Assembly (NCBI GenBank): GCA_964406135.1
Contig: CAYOQO010000006.1
Coordinates: 6,674-70,673 of the forward strand
DNA length: 64,000 nt
Direction of reading: 5' to 3'
Source of the DNA: JACPFN01 sp964406135
GTDB lineage: Bacteria > Babelota > Babeliae > Babelales > Chromulinivoraceae
Every line of letters begins with the position of its first letter. Positions within the stretch are counted from its first letter, which is position 1. The notes beneath the pieces were generated by a model. It searched no databases and had not been told where the DNA came from. It saw nothing but the letters and a program-made list of their open reading frames with translations. The translations under genes were made by a program, and so were the position numbers. Shown here piece after piece: positions 42,940-52,019 of this stretch.

Positions 42940-45561
42940 TTATAATCGACCGATTTTTATATTTAATATTTTGTCCATGCTTACATAAGTTTTCACGATT
43001 CTTGATACCTCTTCAAGTGTTAAAGATCGAATAAAATCTATGCGTTTTTCTAAATAATCTTCTGGAAAATTATATTTTTCTAGAAAAACTAAACTATTTG
43101 CAATGTTTTCATAGGTTTCAAACATCAACGGAAATGAGTTAATAATAACCTCTTTTGCTTGCTCAAATTCATCATGCGTAATGGTATCAATTGCGGTATC
43201 TAAGCAATGCGCAATAGCCACCTGAGCTTCATCGAGTCGATCTTTTGACACAATAGTTTTGATAAAAATCATACCTGGTTGTTTTGAAGCTCCATACACA
43301 ATTGATCCGCCAATCGTGTAGAATAAACCACTTTGCTCTCGAAGTTCAAACAATCGTGAACTCATACCGCCAGTCAGCAACTGATCAAAAACAAGCAGCG
43401 CATCATAATCAATATTTTTTCGATCAACAGAAATTCCTGCAAACGCCAAAACAATTTGATCACGATTTTTAAAAATTGAAAATGATTCTGGATTCACCGA
43501 TGTAATTGCAGGAAATGTAAGCTCTGCAACTTTTGGTGATCGCCATACACCTAATTTTTTTTCAACTAAATTTGCAATATCATACTTTTGTAAATTTCCA
43601 ACAATTGACAAAATTGCACCATCAGCAGAAATATTTTTTTGATAAACATCAAAACATTTTTCACGCGTTATGTTACTTAAACTTTCCTGCGTACCCAGCG
43701 ATAATTTTGCATAAGGATGGTTTTTATAAATTTTTTCAGCAGCAACAGCTAAAATACATCGATTTGGAGTATCCCAAAATTGAACAAGCTGCGCCTTTGT
43801 CTTATCAACAAGTCGCTGAACATCTTCCGCCTTAAATTCTGCATGCTGCAACATTTCAAATAAAAATTCAAAACCTTTTTCAACTTCATCTGATGGCATA
43901 GTAACAAAAATTGATCCTGGAGCAGTTTCAAATGAAATTCCATACGATTCGGCTTGTTGTATAAATTGATATCCGGGATATTTTGCAGTACCTTCAAGCA
44001 TTAATTTGCTTACTAAATAAGCAGCACCTTGCAAATCTTGCGGGTCATAATAATTATTTGCTTTAAATTCAAGCACACACTCAACCAAATCAACATCCGT
44101 ATCATTATGAACCAAAACTTTTAAGCCATTTGATAGCTGTAATTTTTCAGGCTTAAGAAATGCTCGTTTTTTAAATTTTTCAACCGAAACAGCATCAACA
44201 TATTTTCCGGGAGCAACAGGAGATATTCGTTCTTTTCCAAACAAAATTTTAGTGTCAAGTTCATCTGAAGCTTCTTGCAATTTGTTAAAATAAACCCGAT
44301 CAGCATCAGCCAATTTAACAATTTTTCCTTCATGGCACAGCGACGGACGAAAAAATTGTTGTAAAATATTTTTTAAATCTGAGCGCAAAGTTTTTGGATC
44401 ATAATCACAGTAGGTAAATGGATACTCTTCATCACCTGTCGAAAGTAGCGATTTTCCAATTGCATATGCTTGCTTGTGCACATCTTCAAGTAAATGTTGC
44501 TGATCAATATACGCCAAATTTAAAGCTCTGCGAAGTTGAGTTTCAGGAATTTCTTGATTTGTTAAATCCTCAATCTGTTCTAAAATGATTGTTTTAATTT
44601 TTGCAATATCTTCTTCACGCTTTGGTTTTGCTATGATAAAAAATAACTCTTTATCAACCAAATCATACGTCATGGTGCTTACGGATGTTGCAAGTTGTAA
44701 ATCATCCACTAAAATTTGATGCAAACGAGAACCTTTTCCATTCGCAAGCAAATATGCAATGATATCATAAAAAAATGATTTTTTTTCTTCTGCTTTTGAC
44801 AATGCATACACAAACATACTCATCGGTTGGGCAACATCTCGATAAATTGTGATCGCCTTTGATTGAAGTTCATCAGTAATTTCAAAATTTTCATGAATAA
44901 TTTCAGAGCCTTTTGGAATTGAACCAAAATATTTTTTTACTTCTTGCAAAGCTGTTTGCGGATCAAGATCACCTACAAGGACTAACGTTGCATTATTAGG
45001 CACGTAATATTTTTTGTAAAATTTTATAAGTGTTTCACGCTGCAAACTCCACAAATCTTTTTTATATCCAATTATTGGATAGTGATATGGATGTGATTCA
45101 AAAATTGCTGTTACCAAACCTTCAGCAAGCGTTGATTCATAGTTATCACGGTACATTTTAAGCTCTTGAATCACCGCTTTGACTTCAGAATTTAAATGCT
45201 CTTGATCAAATTTAACGTTTTGCATGCAATCTGCAAAAACTGGAAGCACCTGAGTCCAATTTGTTGTTGGAACATCAAAAAAATAACACGTATAATCAAA
45301 AGAAGTAAAAGCGTTAATATCTGCAGCAAGTTTTTGCGCAATCAAATTAATATCGGACTCTGAAAGTAAATCATGAGTGCCTTTAAAAATCATATGCTCA
45401 ATAAAATGAGCCATGCCTTTTTCGCCAGCCTGTTCATGTTTTGATCCAACATTATACCAAAGCTGCATTGAAACTTTAGGCGCTAATTTTTTCGGACAAA
45501 TGGCAACTGTAAGCCCATTATCAAGAACATATTTAAAAACTCGTTTATCAGATATTTGCAT
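42940..45561 (-). CDS. M16-family zinc peptidase (two-domain, pitrilysin/insulinase clan)
   Basis: 873 residues, with N- and C-terminal M16 halves fused in one chain. Inverted zinc motif H-x-x-E-H in 'MAHFIEHMIFKGT' (~50) with the distal Glu in 'EVKAVIQELKMYRDNYE' (~128). The C-terminal half lacks the zinc motif, as expected. No signal peptide is visible, so it may be cytoplasmic or exported by another route. It degrades peptides, perhaps host-derived ones after import. Confidence 0.92.
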   Translation of the reverse strand: MQISDKRVFKYVLDNGLTVAICPKKLAPKVSMQLWYNVGSKHEQAGEKGMAHFIEHMIFKGTHDLLSESDINLIAQKLAADINAFTSFDYTCYFFDVPTTNWTQVLPVFADCMQNVKFDQEHLNSEVKAVIQELKMYRDNYESTLAEGLVTAIFESHPYHYPIIGYKKDLWSLQRETLIKFYKKYYVPNNATLVLVGDLDPQTALQEVKKYFGSIPKGSEIIHENFEITDELQSKAITIYRDVAQPMSMFVYALSKAEEKKSFFYDIIAYLLANGKGSRLHQILVDDLQLATSVSTMTYDLVDKELFFIIAKPKREEDIAKIKTIILEQIEDLTNQEIPETQLRRALNLAYIDQQHLLEDVHKQAYAIGKSLLSTGDEEYPFTYCDYDPKTLRSDLKNILQQFFRPSLCHEGKIVKLADADRVYFNKLQEASDELDTKILFGKERISPVAPGKYVDAVSVEKFKKRAFLKPEKLQLSNGLKVLVHNDTDVDLVECVLEFKANNYYDPQDLQGAAYLVSKLMLEGTAKYPGYQFIQQAESYGISFETAPGSIFVTMPSDEVEKGFEFLFEMLQHAEFKAEDVQRLVDKTKAQLVQFWDTPNRCILAVAAEKIYKNHPYAKLSLGTQESLSNITREKCFDVYQKNISADGAILSIVGNLQKYDIANLVEKKLGVWRSPKVAELTFPAITSVNPESFSIFKNRDQIVLAFAGISVDRKNIDYDALLVFDQLLTGGMSSRLFELREQSGLFYTIGGSIVYGASKQPGMIFIKTIVSKDRLDEAQVAIAHCLDTAIDTITHDEFEQAKEVIINSFPLMFETYENIANSLVFLEKYNFPEDYLEKRIDFIRSLTLEEVSRIVKTYVSMDKILNIKIGRL

Positions 45562-45620
45562 ACACCACTTTTACTAAAATAAATTAAAAATTTTTTCAGA
45601 TTTTTTTGATAATCTTTTGC

Positions 45621-45653
45621 AGCATAGCTAAAAAAAACAATTTTTGCTATGCT
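45621..45653 (+). promoter_or_regulatory. hairpin immediately upstream of comEC start
   Basis: AGCATAGC-t-AAAAA...TTTTT-GCTATGCT, ending nine bases before ATG; no ordinary ribosome-binding site is visible between. Confidence 0.4.
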
Positions 45654-45662
45654 TGAACCATT

Positions 45663-46796
45663 ATGAATCCAACAACATCACGTTTTCACTTTATCCCAAT
45701 TACGCACATTTTATTTATCTGTGCAATCACAACAATTTTGACCGCTTTTGCCATTTTTCAAAATCAAACAAATTTAATTTTGCTCAGTTACGCCTGCGCA
45801 ATAACCTTGTTTATCACAATCAAAAAATATGCACATCTTTTGATCAGCATTCTATGCTTGCTTTTTTCAACTCAAATTTATTTTAAAATTCATCACAGCA
45901 AAAAACAATTTGAACAACATCAAGAATTTTTAAAAAAACCCTGCATTGTTCAAGCCAAAATTCTTCAAAAACAAACCAATTTTCTTGATAAAAATCAAAC
46001 AACACTTACACTCGAAACCACAAAAATTTACCATGAAACAGCAGGATTGTTGCGCACACCAAAAAAAATAACCTGTATTGCTCCTGCAAAACGAACAGAA
46101 AAATTGCATGAGGGACAAATTATTACCATTTTTAAAGCAATACTTGAACAACCAATATCAAGCAATGAGTATCAAAAATATATGATCAAAGAAGGAGTTT
46201 GGGCAACAACATTTCTTACTTTTCAAAAAATTTCTATTAACAATTTTTTGAATCGATCATGGTTTGAACAATGCAACAGTAAATTTTGCACCTTGCTGCA
46301 TGCAACAACCATCAATTTATTTAATCCTTTATTTTTAGGAAAACGAGAAAAATCAATTGAAACTATTTTGATTCAACATCAATCTTTGTACTGGGGCATA
46401 GCTCATCACATGGCTCGTTCAGGAATTCATTTAGTAACACTTTTTGGACTCTTTATGGCACTTTTTCACTATGCACGTATCAAACATTTTTATCGATATA
46501 TTATTGGCGCACTTTTAATGTTTGCATATTTTGAAATCAGCATTACCAGTGTTTCATTTTTGCGAGCTTTATGCATGATCATGCTGCAAATGATCAGCAA
46601 AATTCACAAATTTCAATATTCAAGCATTCACGCCTTAACGTTAACCACAATTTTTATGGTTTCCTGTAATCCATGGCTTATTTTATTTTTAGATTTTCAA
46701 CTCAGCTTTGGAATAACAGCAGTTATTATCTGGCTCTTTCATGCAAAATGGGCTAAAACAGTTGCCTTTCAACCTCAAAATCTCATACCTTCCTAA
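45663..46796 (+). CDS. comEC: ComEC/Rec2-like DNA-uptake channel protein, short form
   Basis: Membrane channel that carries single-stranded DNA across the inner membrane. 377 residues. N-terminal helices and OB-like DUF4131 region, then the Competence domain with 'HHMARSGIHLVTLFGLFMALFHY', 'ISITSVSFLRALCMIMLQMI' and 'NPWLILFLDFQLSFGITAVI'. The C-terminal metallo-beta-lactamase nuclease domain found in long ComEC proteins is absent, and the Competence domain itself looks shortened. Whether it works is uncertain. Confidence 0.85.
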   Translation: MNPTTSRFHFIPITHILFICAITTILTAFAIFQNQTNLILLSYACAITLFITIKKYAHLLISILCLLFSTQIYFKIHHSKKQFEQHQEFLKKPCIVQAKILQKQTNFLDKNQTTLTLETTKIYHETAGLLRTPKKITCIAPAKRTEKLHEGQIITIFKAILEQPISSNEYQKYMIKEGVWATTFLTFQKISINNFLNRSWFEQCNSKFCTLLHATTINLFNPLFLGKREKSIETILIQHQSLYWGIAHHMARSGIHLVTLFGLFMALFHYARIKHFYRYIIGALLMFAYFEISITSVSFLRALCMIMLQMISKIHKFQYSSIHALTLTTIFMVSCNPWLILFLDFQLSFGITAVIIWLFHAKWAKTVAFQPQNLIPS

Positions 46797-46842
46797 AGCA
46801 TAACAAGAAGGTTTCTTAATTTTTTATCAAAAAAGGGATTTC

Positions 46843-48324
46843 ATGGAGCTGAATACTTTTTCGCATCTGCAAAAAATTTCAAAAATCTGCATCAGCTTGC
46901 TATTCATACAATTTTATACTGCAATATTTGCTCGATTTGATGAACGACTTATTACCAAAGAAGAAATTATTGAACTTGTTGCAGAAGCTCAAAAAGAAGA
47001 GCTATGCTGCACCATTGAAGAAACCGATCTGTTTGAAATTCGATCTGTAAATCCTAAAAAATCATGGACCGTCATCATTTACATGGCTGCAGACAACGAT
47101 CTTCATTATTTTGCATGGAAAAATTTAAAACAAATGGAACAAATTGGTTCAAATGAAAATATCACCATCATTGTACAACTTAATACTCCAGGCCATTTAA
47201 ATCCAACAAAACGTTATATCATTAAAAAAGGCAGAAGAATTTTGGTTCAAGACGAAACAAGCCCTTCTGTAAAACTCAACAGCGGCAATCCTCAAACACT
47301 TATCGATTGTGTTGGATGGGGCGTATCGCATTATCCCGCAGATCATTACGGTTTAATTTTTTGGAATCATGGATCTGCGGCAATTGATCCAAATTTTACT
47401 AAAACAATAAATCCTTGTGATCTATTTTACCGCAACCCAACCAACAATATGCTTGAAATTGATCGCGGCATAAGCTACATGACTCTTTTGTCACAAATTA
47501 CTGCAAGTTTTCTTCAAACTGATGGCAAACGAGGAATTTGTTTTGATGATACCTTTAAAAGTTACATTTCGAACAGTGAGCTTGATTTTGCACTCAAAGA
47601 AATTTCATCAAAATATTTAAACCATAACAAATTGGATCTTGTAGCTTTTGATGCATGCTTAATGTCGATGATTGAAATTTCGTGCATTGTTCAAAAATAC
47701 GCGCACTTTATGGCAACATCGCAAGAGGTGGTTTACGGAACAGGTCAAAATTATGAACTTTTATTCAAACCGTTTCTACAAGGATCAATGATACCAAGAG
47801 ATTTCGCTCAACACATCGTAGTTGCTTATGAACAAACGTATCAAAAAATCATTAACGATTATACTTTTTCAGCGCTTGATCTTTCCCACGCATCAGAGCT
47901 TGAAAGTAATGTAACCCAAGTCGCAACATTACTGAGCCAAGCACTTACAAGTCAAAATAATTATAGCGTTTCAAACATGCTTCGAAAATGCAAATCAACA
48001 CAATTTTGCACCTGTTTTGATGAGCCAAGCTATATTGATCTGGGAGATTTTTATATCAATATTTTAAAACACATTCAACATATCAATTTACACAATAAAC
48101 AGCTTGAAGCTCATCTTCAAAACAGCTTAATTCAAGCTTTAAATCAAGGATTATTTATAATATCTCAATTGGTTATTGAAAATCGAGTTGGTCAAAAATT
48201 ACGCAGAGCTCAAGGAATTTCAATTTATTTTCCAGAACATTCTATAGCTCACAATTATTTAAAATCACCCTTTGCTCTTTCCAATAACTGGGGCCAGATG
48301 TTAACAAAATACATACTCGGATAA
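46843..48324 (+). CDS. secreted C11 (clostripain-like) cysteine peptidase
   Basis: 493 residues, signal peptide (ISKICISLLFIQFYTAIFA). Clostripain-fold motifs: 'SWTVIIYMAADNDLHYFAWKNLKQMEQIG' near the start. The catalytic His is in 'GLIFWNHGSAA' (~178) and the catalytic Cys in 'LVAFDACLMSMIEIS' (~270), followed by 'ATSQEVVYGTG'. C11 enzymes cut after Arg or Lys. Secretion suggests action on host or prey protein. It is the last gene before the putative origin. Confidence 0.9.
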   Translation: MELNTFSHLQKISKICISLLFIQFYTAIFARFDERLITKEEIIELVAEAQKEELCCTIEETDLFEIRSVNPKKSWTVIIYMAADNDLHYFAWKNLKQMEQIGSNENITIIVQLNTPGHLNPTKRYIIKKGRRILVQDETSPSVKLNSGNPQTLIDCVGWGVSHYPADHYGLIFWNHGSAAIDPNFTKTINPCDLFYRNPTNNMLEIDRGISYMTLLSQITASFLQTDGKRGICFDDTFKSYISNSELDFALKEISSKYLNHNKLDLVAFDACLMSMIEISCIVQKYAHFMATSQEVVYGTGQNYELLFKPFLQGSMIPRDFAQHIVVAYEQTYQKIINDYTFSALDLSHASELESNVTQVATLLSQALTSQNNYSVSNMLRKCKSTQFCTCFDEPSYIDLGDFYINILKHIQHINLHNKQLEAHLQNSLIQALNQGLFIISQLVIENRVGQKLRRAQGISIYFPEHSIAHNYLKSPFALSNNWGQMLTKYILG

Positions 48325-48336
48325 AAATATTTTTTA

Positions 48337-48389
48337 TGTGGATAAGTGGTGGATAACTGGTGGATAACTGGTGGATAACTGGTGGATAA
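48337..48389 (-). repeat. five DnaA boxes at an 11-bp period
   Basis: TGTGGATAA at 48,337, then GGTGGATAA at 48,348, 48,359, 48,370 and 48,381. Each is exactly 11 bp from the last and all are in the same orientation (TTATCCAC[A/C] on the minus strand). Confidence 0.9.
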
Positions 48390-48503
48390 CTTCACCACCA
48401 TACCCCACGCCAACATTTCGTTAAGAGCCATGAATCGCACTTTCAGATGTGTTGAAAAATGAGAACATCGATCTAGAGCGGAAAAAACCCGAGCACTTCA
48501 AAA

Positions 48504-48535
48504 TTATCCCCCCAGTTATCCACCACTTATCCACA
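48504..48535 (+). repeat. opposing DnaA boxes
   Basis: TTATCCCCC (degenerate, 48,504), TTATCCACC (48,516) and TTATCCACA (48,527) on the plus strand. The last two are again 11 bp apart. Confidence 0.85.
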
Positions 48536-48592
48536 TACCAGGAGTTACTCAAAAAGTGATTAAAAAGCCAAAAAATGGCTGTCGAAAAAAAG

Positions 48593-48601
48593 TTATCCAC
48601 A
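48593..48601 (+). promoter_or_regulatory. DnaA box, perfect consensus
   Basis: TTATCCACA, 22 bp before the A/T-only stretch. Confidence 0.85.
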
Positions 48602-48622
48602 TAAAATGCATGTACCTATCAC

Positions 48623-48646
48623 TAATAAAATTTATAATTTTATAAA
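48623..48646. other. A/T-only stretch, candidate DNA unwinding element
   Basis: 24 bases of only A and T next to a consensus DnaA box, followed by five AAG triplets on the plus strand. Confidence 0.55.
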
Positions 48647-48795
48647 GAAGAAGAAGAAGAGTAGGCAGCAAGGGGGTCTTGCATCTTTCTTCTTTTCATT
48701 TTTATTTTTTTTGTTATGATGTTGTATGTCCTAATTTTCAAAAAATTCAATGCTTTAAAAAATTATAAATTCAAAATCGGGGTTCTTGTTTAAAA

Positions 48796-49842
48796 ATGCT
48801 GTATAAAGTTATCGCTGAACTTGTTGACGAAAAAGGCCTGGATCAGGCATCATTGCAAAATATCATCTGTGAGGGCATTCTTGCTGCATATCTTAAAAAA
48901 TATCCTGATGCAATCCTGAGAGTAATCATCAACAAAAAAACAGAAGCTTTACAAGTTGAAGCTGAAAAAATTGTGGTTAGCTCTGTTGAAAATCCAATGC
49001 TTGAAATATCGTCAAAAAAAGCCGCTACTTTGCAAAAAGGTTTAGAGGTTGGAGATAAAATTTGGACCCCATTTGAAGAACCAATTGGTCGAGTTGAAAT
49101 TTTAAAAGCGCGACAAATTATTGCAACAAAGTTAAAAGATGTTGAAGCTTTAAGCATTTATGATGCGTTTAAAGACAAGCAAGGCGAGATTGTGCAAGGA
49201 GTTATTCATAAGCACGATCCTGCTGGTACTTTGGTAATGGTTCGAGACACTTTAGCATTTTTACCAACATCCCTTTCTATTCCTGGTGAAAAGTACATTC
49301 CTGGTCGTCCGATTCGTGCACTATTAAAAGTTGTGCATCAAGATTATCGCAACAATGGTCAACTTATTCTTGATCGTGCATCAGGTGATTTTTTGGTTCG
49401 CTTGATTGAACTTGAAATTCCTGAAGTGTATGACAAATTGATCGATGTTAAGGCTGTTGCCCGTCGCGCTGGTTACAAAAGCAAAATTATTGTTGCTCAA
49501 AATGATCCTAACATTGATCCTGTTGGTACCTGCATTGGTGTTGGCGGTAGCAGAATTAAGCCTATTTTAAAAGAATTAAATGGTGAAAAAATTGATGTTT
49601 TTTCATGGGGACATTCCAAAGAAGAACTTGTTGCCTTTGCATTACGCCCTGCAGAAATTAATAAAGTTGAAATTCAAGATGAGCAAAGAGCTCGTGCTTG
49701 GGTAAGTGAAGATCAACGAGCTTTGGCAATTGGAAAAATGGGCCAAAATATTGGTCTAGCCTCAGAGCTTTTGGGAATGGATATTGAACTTGTTTCATCG
49801 GGTGAAGGCTTAGATGAAGTTGGTTTGCGGTCAGAAATTTAA
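48796..49842 (+). CDS. nusA: transcription termination/antitermination factor NusA
   Basis: Binds RNA polymerase and nascent RNA to control pausing, termination and antitermination. 348 residues, short form. N-terminal RNAP-binding domain (~1-125), S1 domain 'GEIVQGVIHKHDPAGTLVMVRDTLAFLP' (~133-200), KH1 with 'PVGTCIGVGGSRIKPILKELNGEKIDV' (~250) and KH2 with 'LAIGKMGQNIGLASELLGMDIEL' (~320). No C-terminal acidic repeats. First gene right of the putative origin; 29 bp before infB. Confidence 0.95.
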   Translation: MLYKVIAELVDEKGLDQASLQNIICEGILAAYLKKYPDAILRVIINKKTEALQVEAEKIVVSSVENPMLEISSKKAATLQKGLEVGDKIWTPFEEPIGRVEILKARQIIATKLKDVEALSIYDAFKDKQGEIVQGVIHKHDPAGTLVMVRDTLAFLPTSLSIPGEKYIPGRPIRALLKVVHQDYRNNGQLILDRASGDFLVRLIELEIPEVYDKLIDVKAVARRAGYKSKIIVAQNDPNIDPVGTCIGVGGSRIKPILKELNGEKIDVFSWGHSKEELVAFALRPAEINKVEIQDEQRARAWVSEDQRALAIGKMGQNIGLASELLGMDIELVSSGEGLDEVGLRSEI

Positions 49843-49871
49843 AAAAAATTTTACGATAAAGTTATATTTTG

Positions 49872-51776
49872 ATGCGAATTAAAGATTTTTTTGTGCAGTT
49901 TGGTGTTTCAATCAACGAAGTTATTCGTGTGCTTAAAGATCTCAAGCCTGCAGTGTATGATGAAAATTTTATTTTATCAGATGATCAGATTGAGTATTTA
50001 AAAAAACGTTTCAATCCTGTTGATTCGGGAAAAGTTTTTAAACATGGTATTGCTGCTCAAGAAAAAGTTATTGTTCAAGATATGACCGTCGGCGATTTAG
50101 CCTTACGTTTAAAATGTTCTGTGACTGATTTAATCGTGCAGCTTTTAAAGCGTGGTGTTTTTGCAAATAAAAATCAGGTTGTTAAAAAAGATCAAATTAT
50201 AAAGTTGCTTCAACATTTAAATATTGCATATGAAAATGTTCGTCAAAATACAGATGATGCTTTAGAGCGTGTTTTAGAAGCAAAAACTTCTACAGGAACT
50301 GAGCGTCGGTTACCAACTGTTGTTGTAGTTGGACATGTTGATCATGGCAAGACCTCTTTACTTGATTACATACGAAAATCTCGTGTTGCTGAGGGTGAAA
50401 AAGGCGGTATTACACAACAAGTTGCAGCATATGAAGTTACAACAAAACATGGAAATTTAGTTTTTGTCGATACTCCAGGCCATGAAGCTTTTTCTTTGAT
50501 GCGTGAACGCGGAGTGTTGTTAGCTGATTTGGTAGTTTTGATTGTTGCGCTTGATGATGGTATTAAGCCTCAAACTACAGAATGTATTAAAATTATTAAT
50601 AATTTTGGCGCAACAGCTGTTGTTGCATTAAACAAAATTGATAAAGTTTCTAAGGATCGTGTTGATATTGTAAAAGGTCAACTTGCTGATCAAGGATTAT
50701 TGCCAGATGATTGGGGCGGACAAACTCCATGTGTTCCTGTTTCTGCAAAAACAGGTGAAGGCGTTGATGAGCTCTTAGAGGTTATCAGACTCCAAGCAGA
50801 TATGCTTGATTTGAAAACAGATTCAAAAGATCCTGCTCGTGGTTTTGTTCTAGAATCTAAAATGGAACATGGTCGTGGTGCTGTTGCTACCGTGATTTTG
50901 CAACGAGGAACTATTTGTCGAGCAGATCATTTTATTTGCGGTAATTCATTTGGAAAAGTTAGCTCAATTAAAAATTTTGCAGGAAAAAATTTAGAATGTG
51001 CAGGTCCTTCAGTACCAGCACTAATTGCAGGTTTTTCAGAACTTGCGCAACCCGGTGATATTTTTGAGTTTGTTGCAGATGCTGATGCTGTAAAAAAACA
51101 TCAAAAACAGTTAATTCGTCCAAGTTCTGCAGATGTTGTTAAAATTGGCCAAGAAGGCCAAGTGCTTGAAGGCGATGGTGGTATTAATGTTATCTTGAAA
51201 GCAAGTACATTACTTTCAAAAGAAGCATTACTTGCAAGCATTGCAAAATTAAATTTAGCTCAAGCTGAAAAAATTCGAGTTATTGATTTTGGCGTGGGTG
51301 ATATTAACGAAAATAATGTTGAGTTGGCACTTACCACAAAAGCAATTATTTATGGCCTTGGTGTTAAAATTCATAAAGCTGCACAGTCTGTTGCCAAAAA
51401 AGGTGTTACGATTAAAACTTTTGACATCATTTATCAACTTTTAGATGATGCAAAAGAAGCTGTTATTAATAGTCGTGTTAAAAAAATTGAAGAAAAGCAA
51501 CTTGGTTTAGCGCGAGTTAAAGCAATATTTAGAATTAAAACAATTGGAGTTGTTGCAGGTGCAGGTGTTGAACTTGGCACTTTACTTCAAGGTGGAAAAG
51601 TTAAAATCTTGAGAAACAAAGAAGTTATTGGTCGTGGTGTTATCAAAACACTGCAAAAAGATCGTGCAAAGGTTAATACTGTTTCAGAAGGCAGTGATTG
51701 TGCGTTCAGCGTTGACGGTTTTTCTGATTGGAAAGAAGGCGATGTTGTGCAACATGTTATTGAGGTATCAATTTAG
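49872..51776 (+). CDS. infB: translation initiation factor IF-2
   Basis: GTPase that brings fMet-tRNA to the 30S subunit. About 634 residues. N-terminal helix-turn regions (MRIKDFFVQFGVSINEVIRVL and a second IF2_N copy ~65-115). G domain with P-loop 'VGHVDHGKTSLLD' (~150), 'VDTPGHEAF', 'NKID' and 'SAKTGEG', then beta-barrel domain II, domain III and the fMet-binding C-terminal domain. ATG at 49,872; the preceding TTG could also initiate. Follows nusA, the classical order. Confidence 0.96.
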   Translation: MRIKDFFVQFGVSINEVIRVLKDLKPAVYDENFILSDDQIEYLKKRFNPVDSGKVFKHGIAAQEKVIVQDMTVGDLALRLKCSVTDLIVQLLKRGVFANKNQVVKKDQIIKLLQHLNIAYENVRQNTDDALERVLEAKTSTGTERRLPTVVVVGHVDHGKTSLLDYIRKSRVAEGEKGGITQQVAAYEVTTKHGNLVFVDTPGHEAFSLMRERGVLLADLVVLIVALDDGIKPQTTECIKIINNFGATAVVALNKIDKVSKDRVDIVKGQLADQGLLPDDWGGQTPCVPVSAKTGEGVDELLEVIRLQADMLDLKTDSKDPARGFVLESKMEHGRGAVATVILQRGTICRADHFICGNSFGKVSSIKNFAGKNLECAGPSVPALIAGFSELAQPGDIFEFVADADAVKKHQKQLIRPSSADVVKIGQEGQVLEGDGGINVILKASTLLSKEALLASIAKLNLAQAEKIRVIDFGVGDINENNVELALTTKAIIYGLGVKIHKAAQSVAKKGVTIKTFDIIYQLLDDAKEAVINSRVKKIEEKQLGLARVKAIFRIKTIGVVAGAGVELGTLLQGGKVKILRNKEVIGRGVIKTLQKDRAKVNTVSEGSDCAFSVDGFSDWKEGDVVQHVIEVSI

Positions 51777-51813
51777 CTGTTGTTTTTGTTGTTTTTTGTT
51801 GCAATTTAAGATT

Positions 51814-51839
51814 AAGAGCCTTGCAGAAGGCTCTTTTTT
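51814..51839 (+). terminator. terminator of nusA-infB
   Basis: AAGAGCCTT-GCAG-AAGGCTCTTTTTT 38 bp after the infB stop. Confidence 0.9.
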
Positions 51840-51960
51840 GTTGTTGTTGAATAATTAGAAAAATTTATTTTCATTTTGTTAAAATTACTGATTATGATGA
51901 TTATGTCTCTCCTTCCTTGTTTTGATAGTAAGGTAGTATGGTTGGAGAACTGCTTATTGT

Positions 51961-52019
51961 CGATGGTGGCGCGTTTGCTTATGATGGTTAGGGGCGCATT
52001 CCACCATCGATTTTTATTT
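51961..52019 (+). other. structured element with terminator-like end
   Basis: CGATGGTGG (51,961) pairs with CCACCATCG (52,001), with an inner GCG/CGC helix and a T-rich run following. It could end a short transcript starting near 51,900 or terminate nfo, whose stop lies at its edge. Confidence 0.5.

Larger units (their letters stand above)
48325..48795. other. oriC: putative chromosomal replication origin (oriC)
   Basis: 471 bp without a gene between the C11 peptidase and nusA. It holds at least eight TTATCCACA-like DnaA boxes in two opposing groups and an A/T-only 24-mer (48,623-48,646) that could be the unwinding element, followed by AAG repeats. In hand-counted lines the top strand has C>G to the left (45,661-45,720: C 15, G 3) and G>C to the right (49,381-49,440: G 14, C 7). 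Gene direction also mostly switches here. No dnaA or dnaN is adjacent. Confidence 0.8.

Noticed and set aside
48255..48440. Open frame on the minus strand in the origin region
   Set aside because: It is produced by the repeated DnaA boxes (regular T-S-Y-P-P-V-I-like repeats) and overlaps the C11 peptidase end; no ribosome-binding site.
48647..48663. AAG repeats as a DnaA-trio element
   Set aside because: In studied origins the trios lie between the boxes and the A/T-rich part and read TAG-like; here order and sequence differ, so not claimed.
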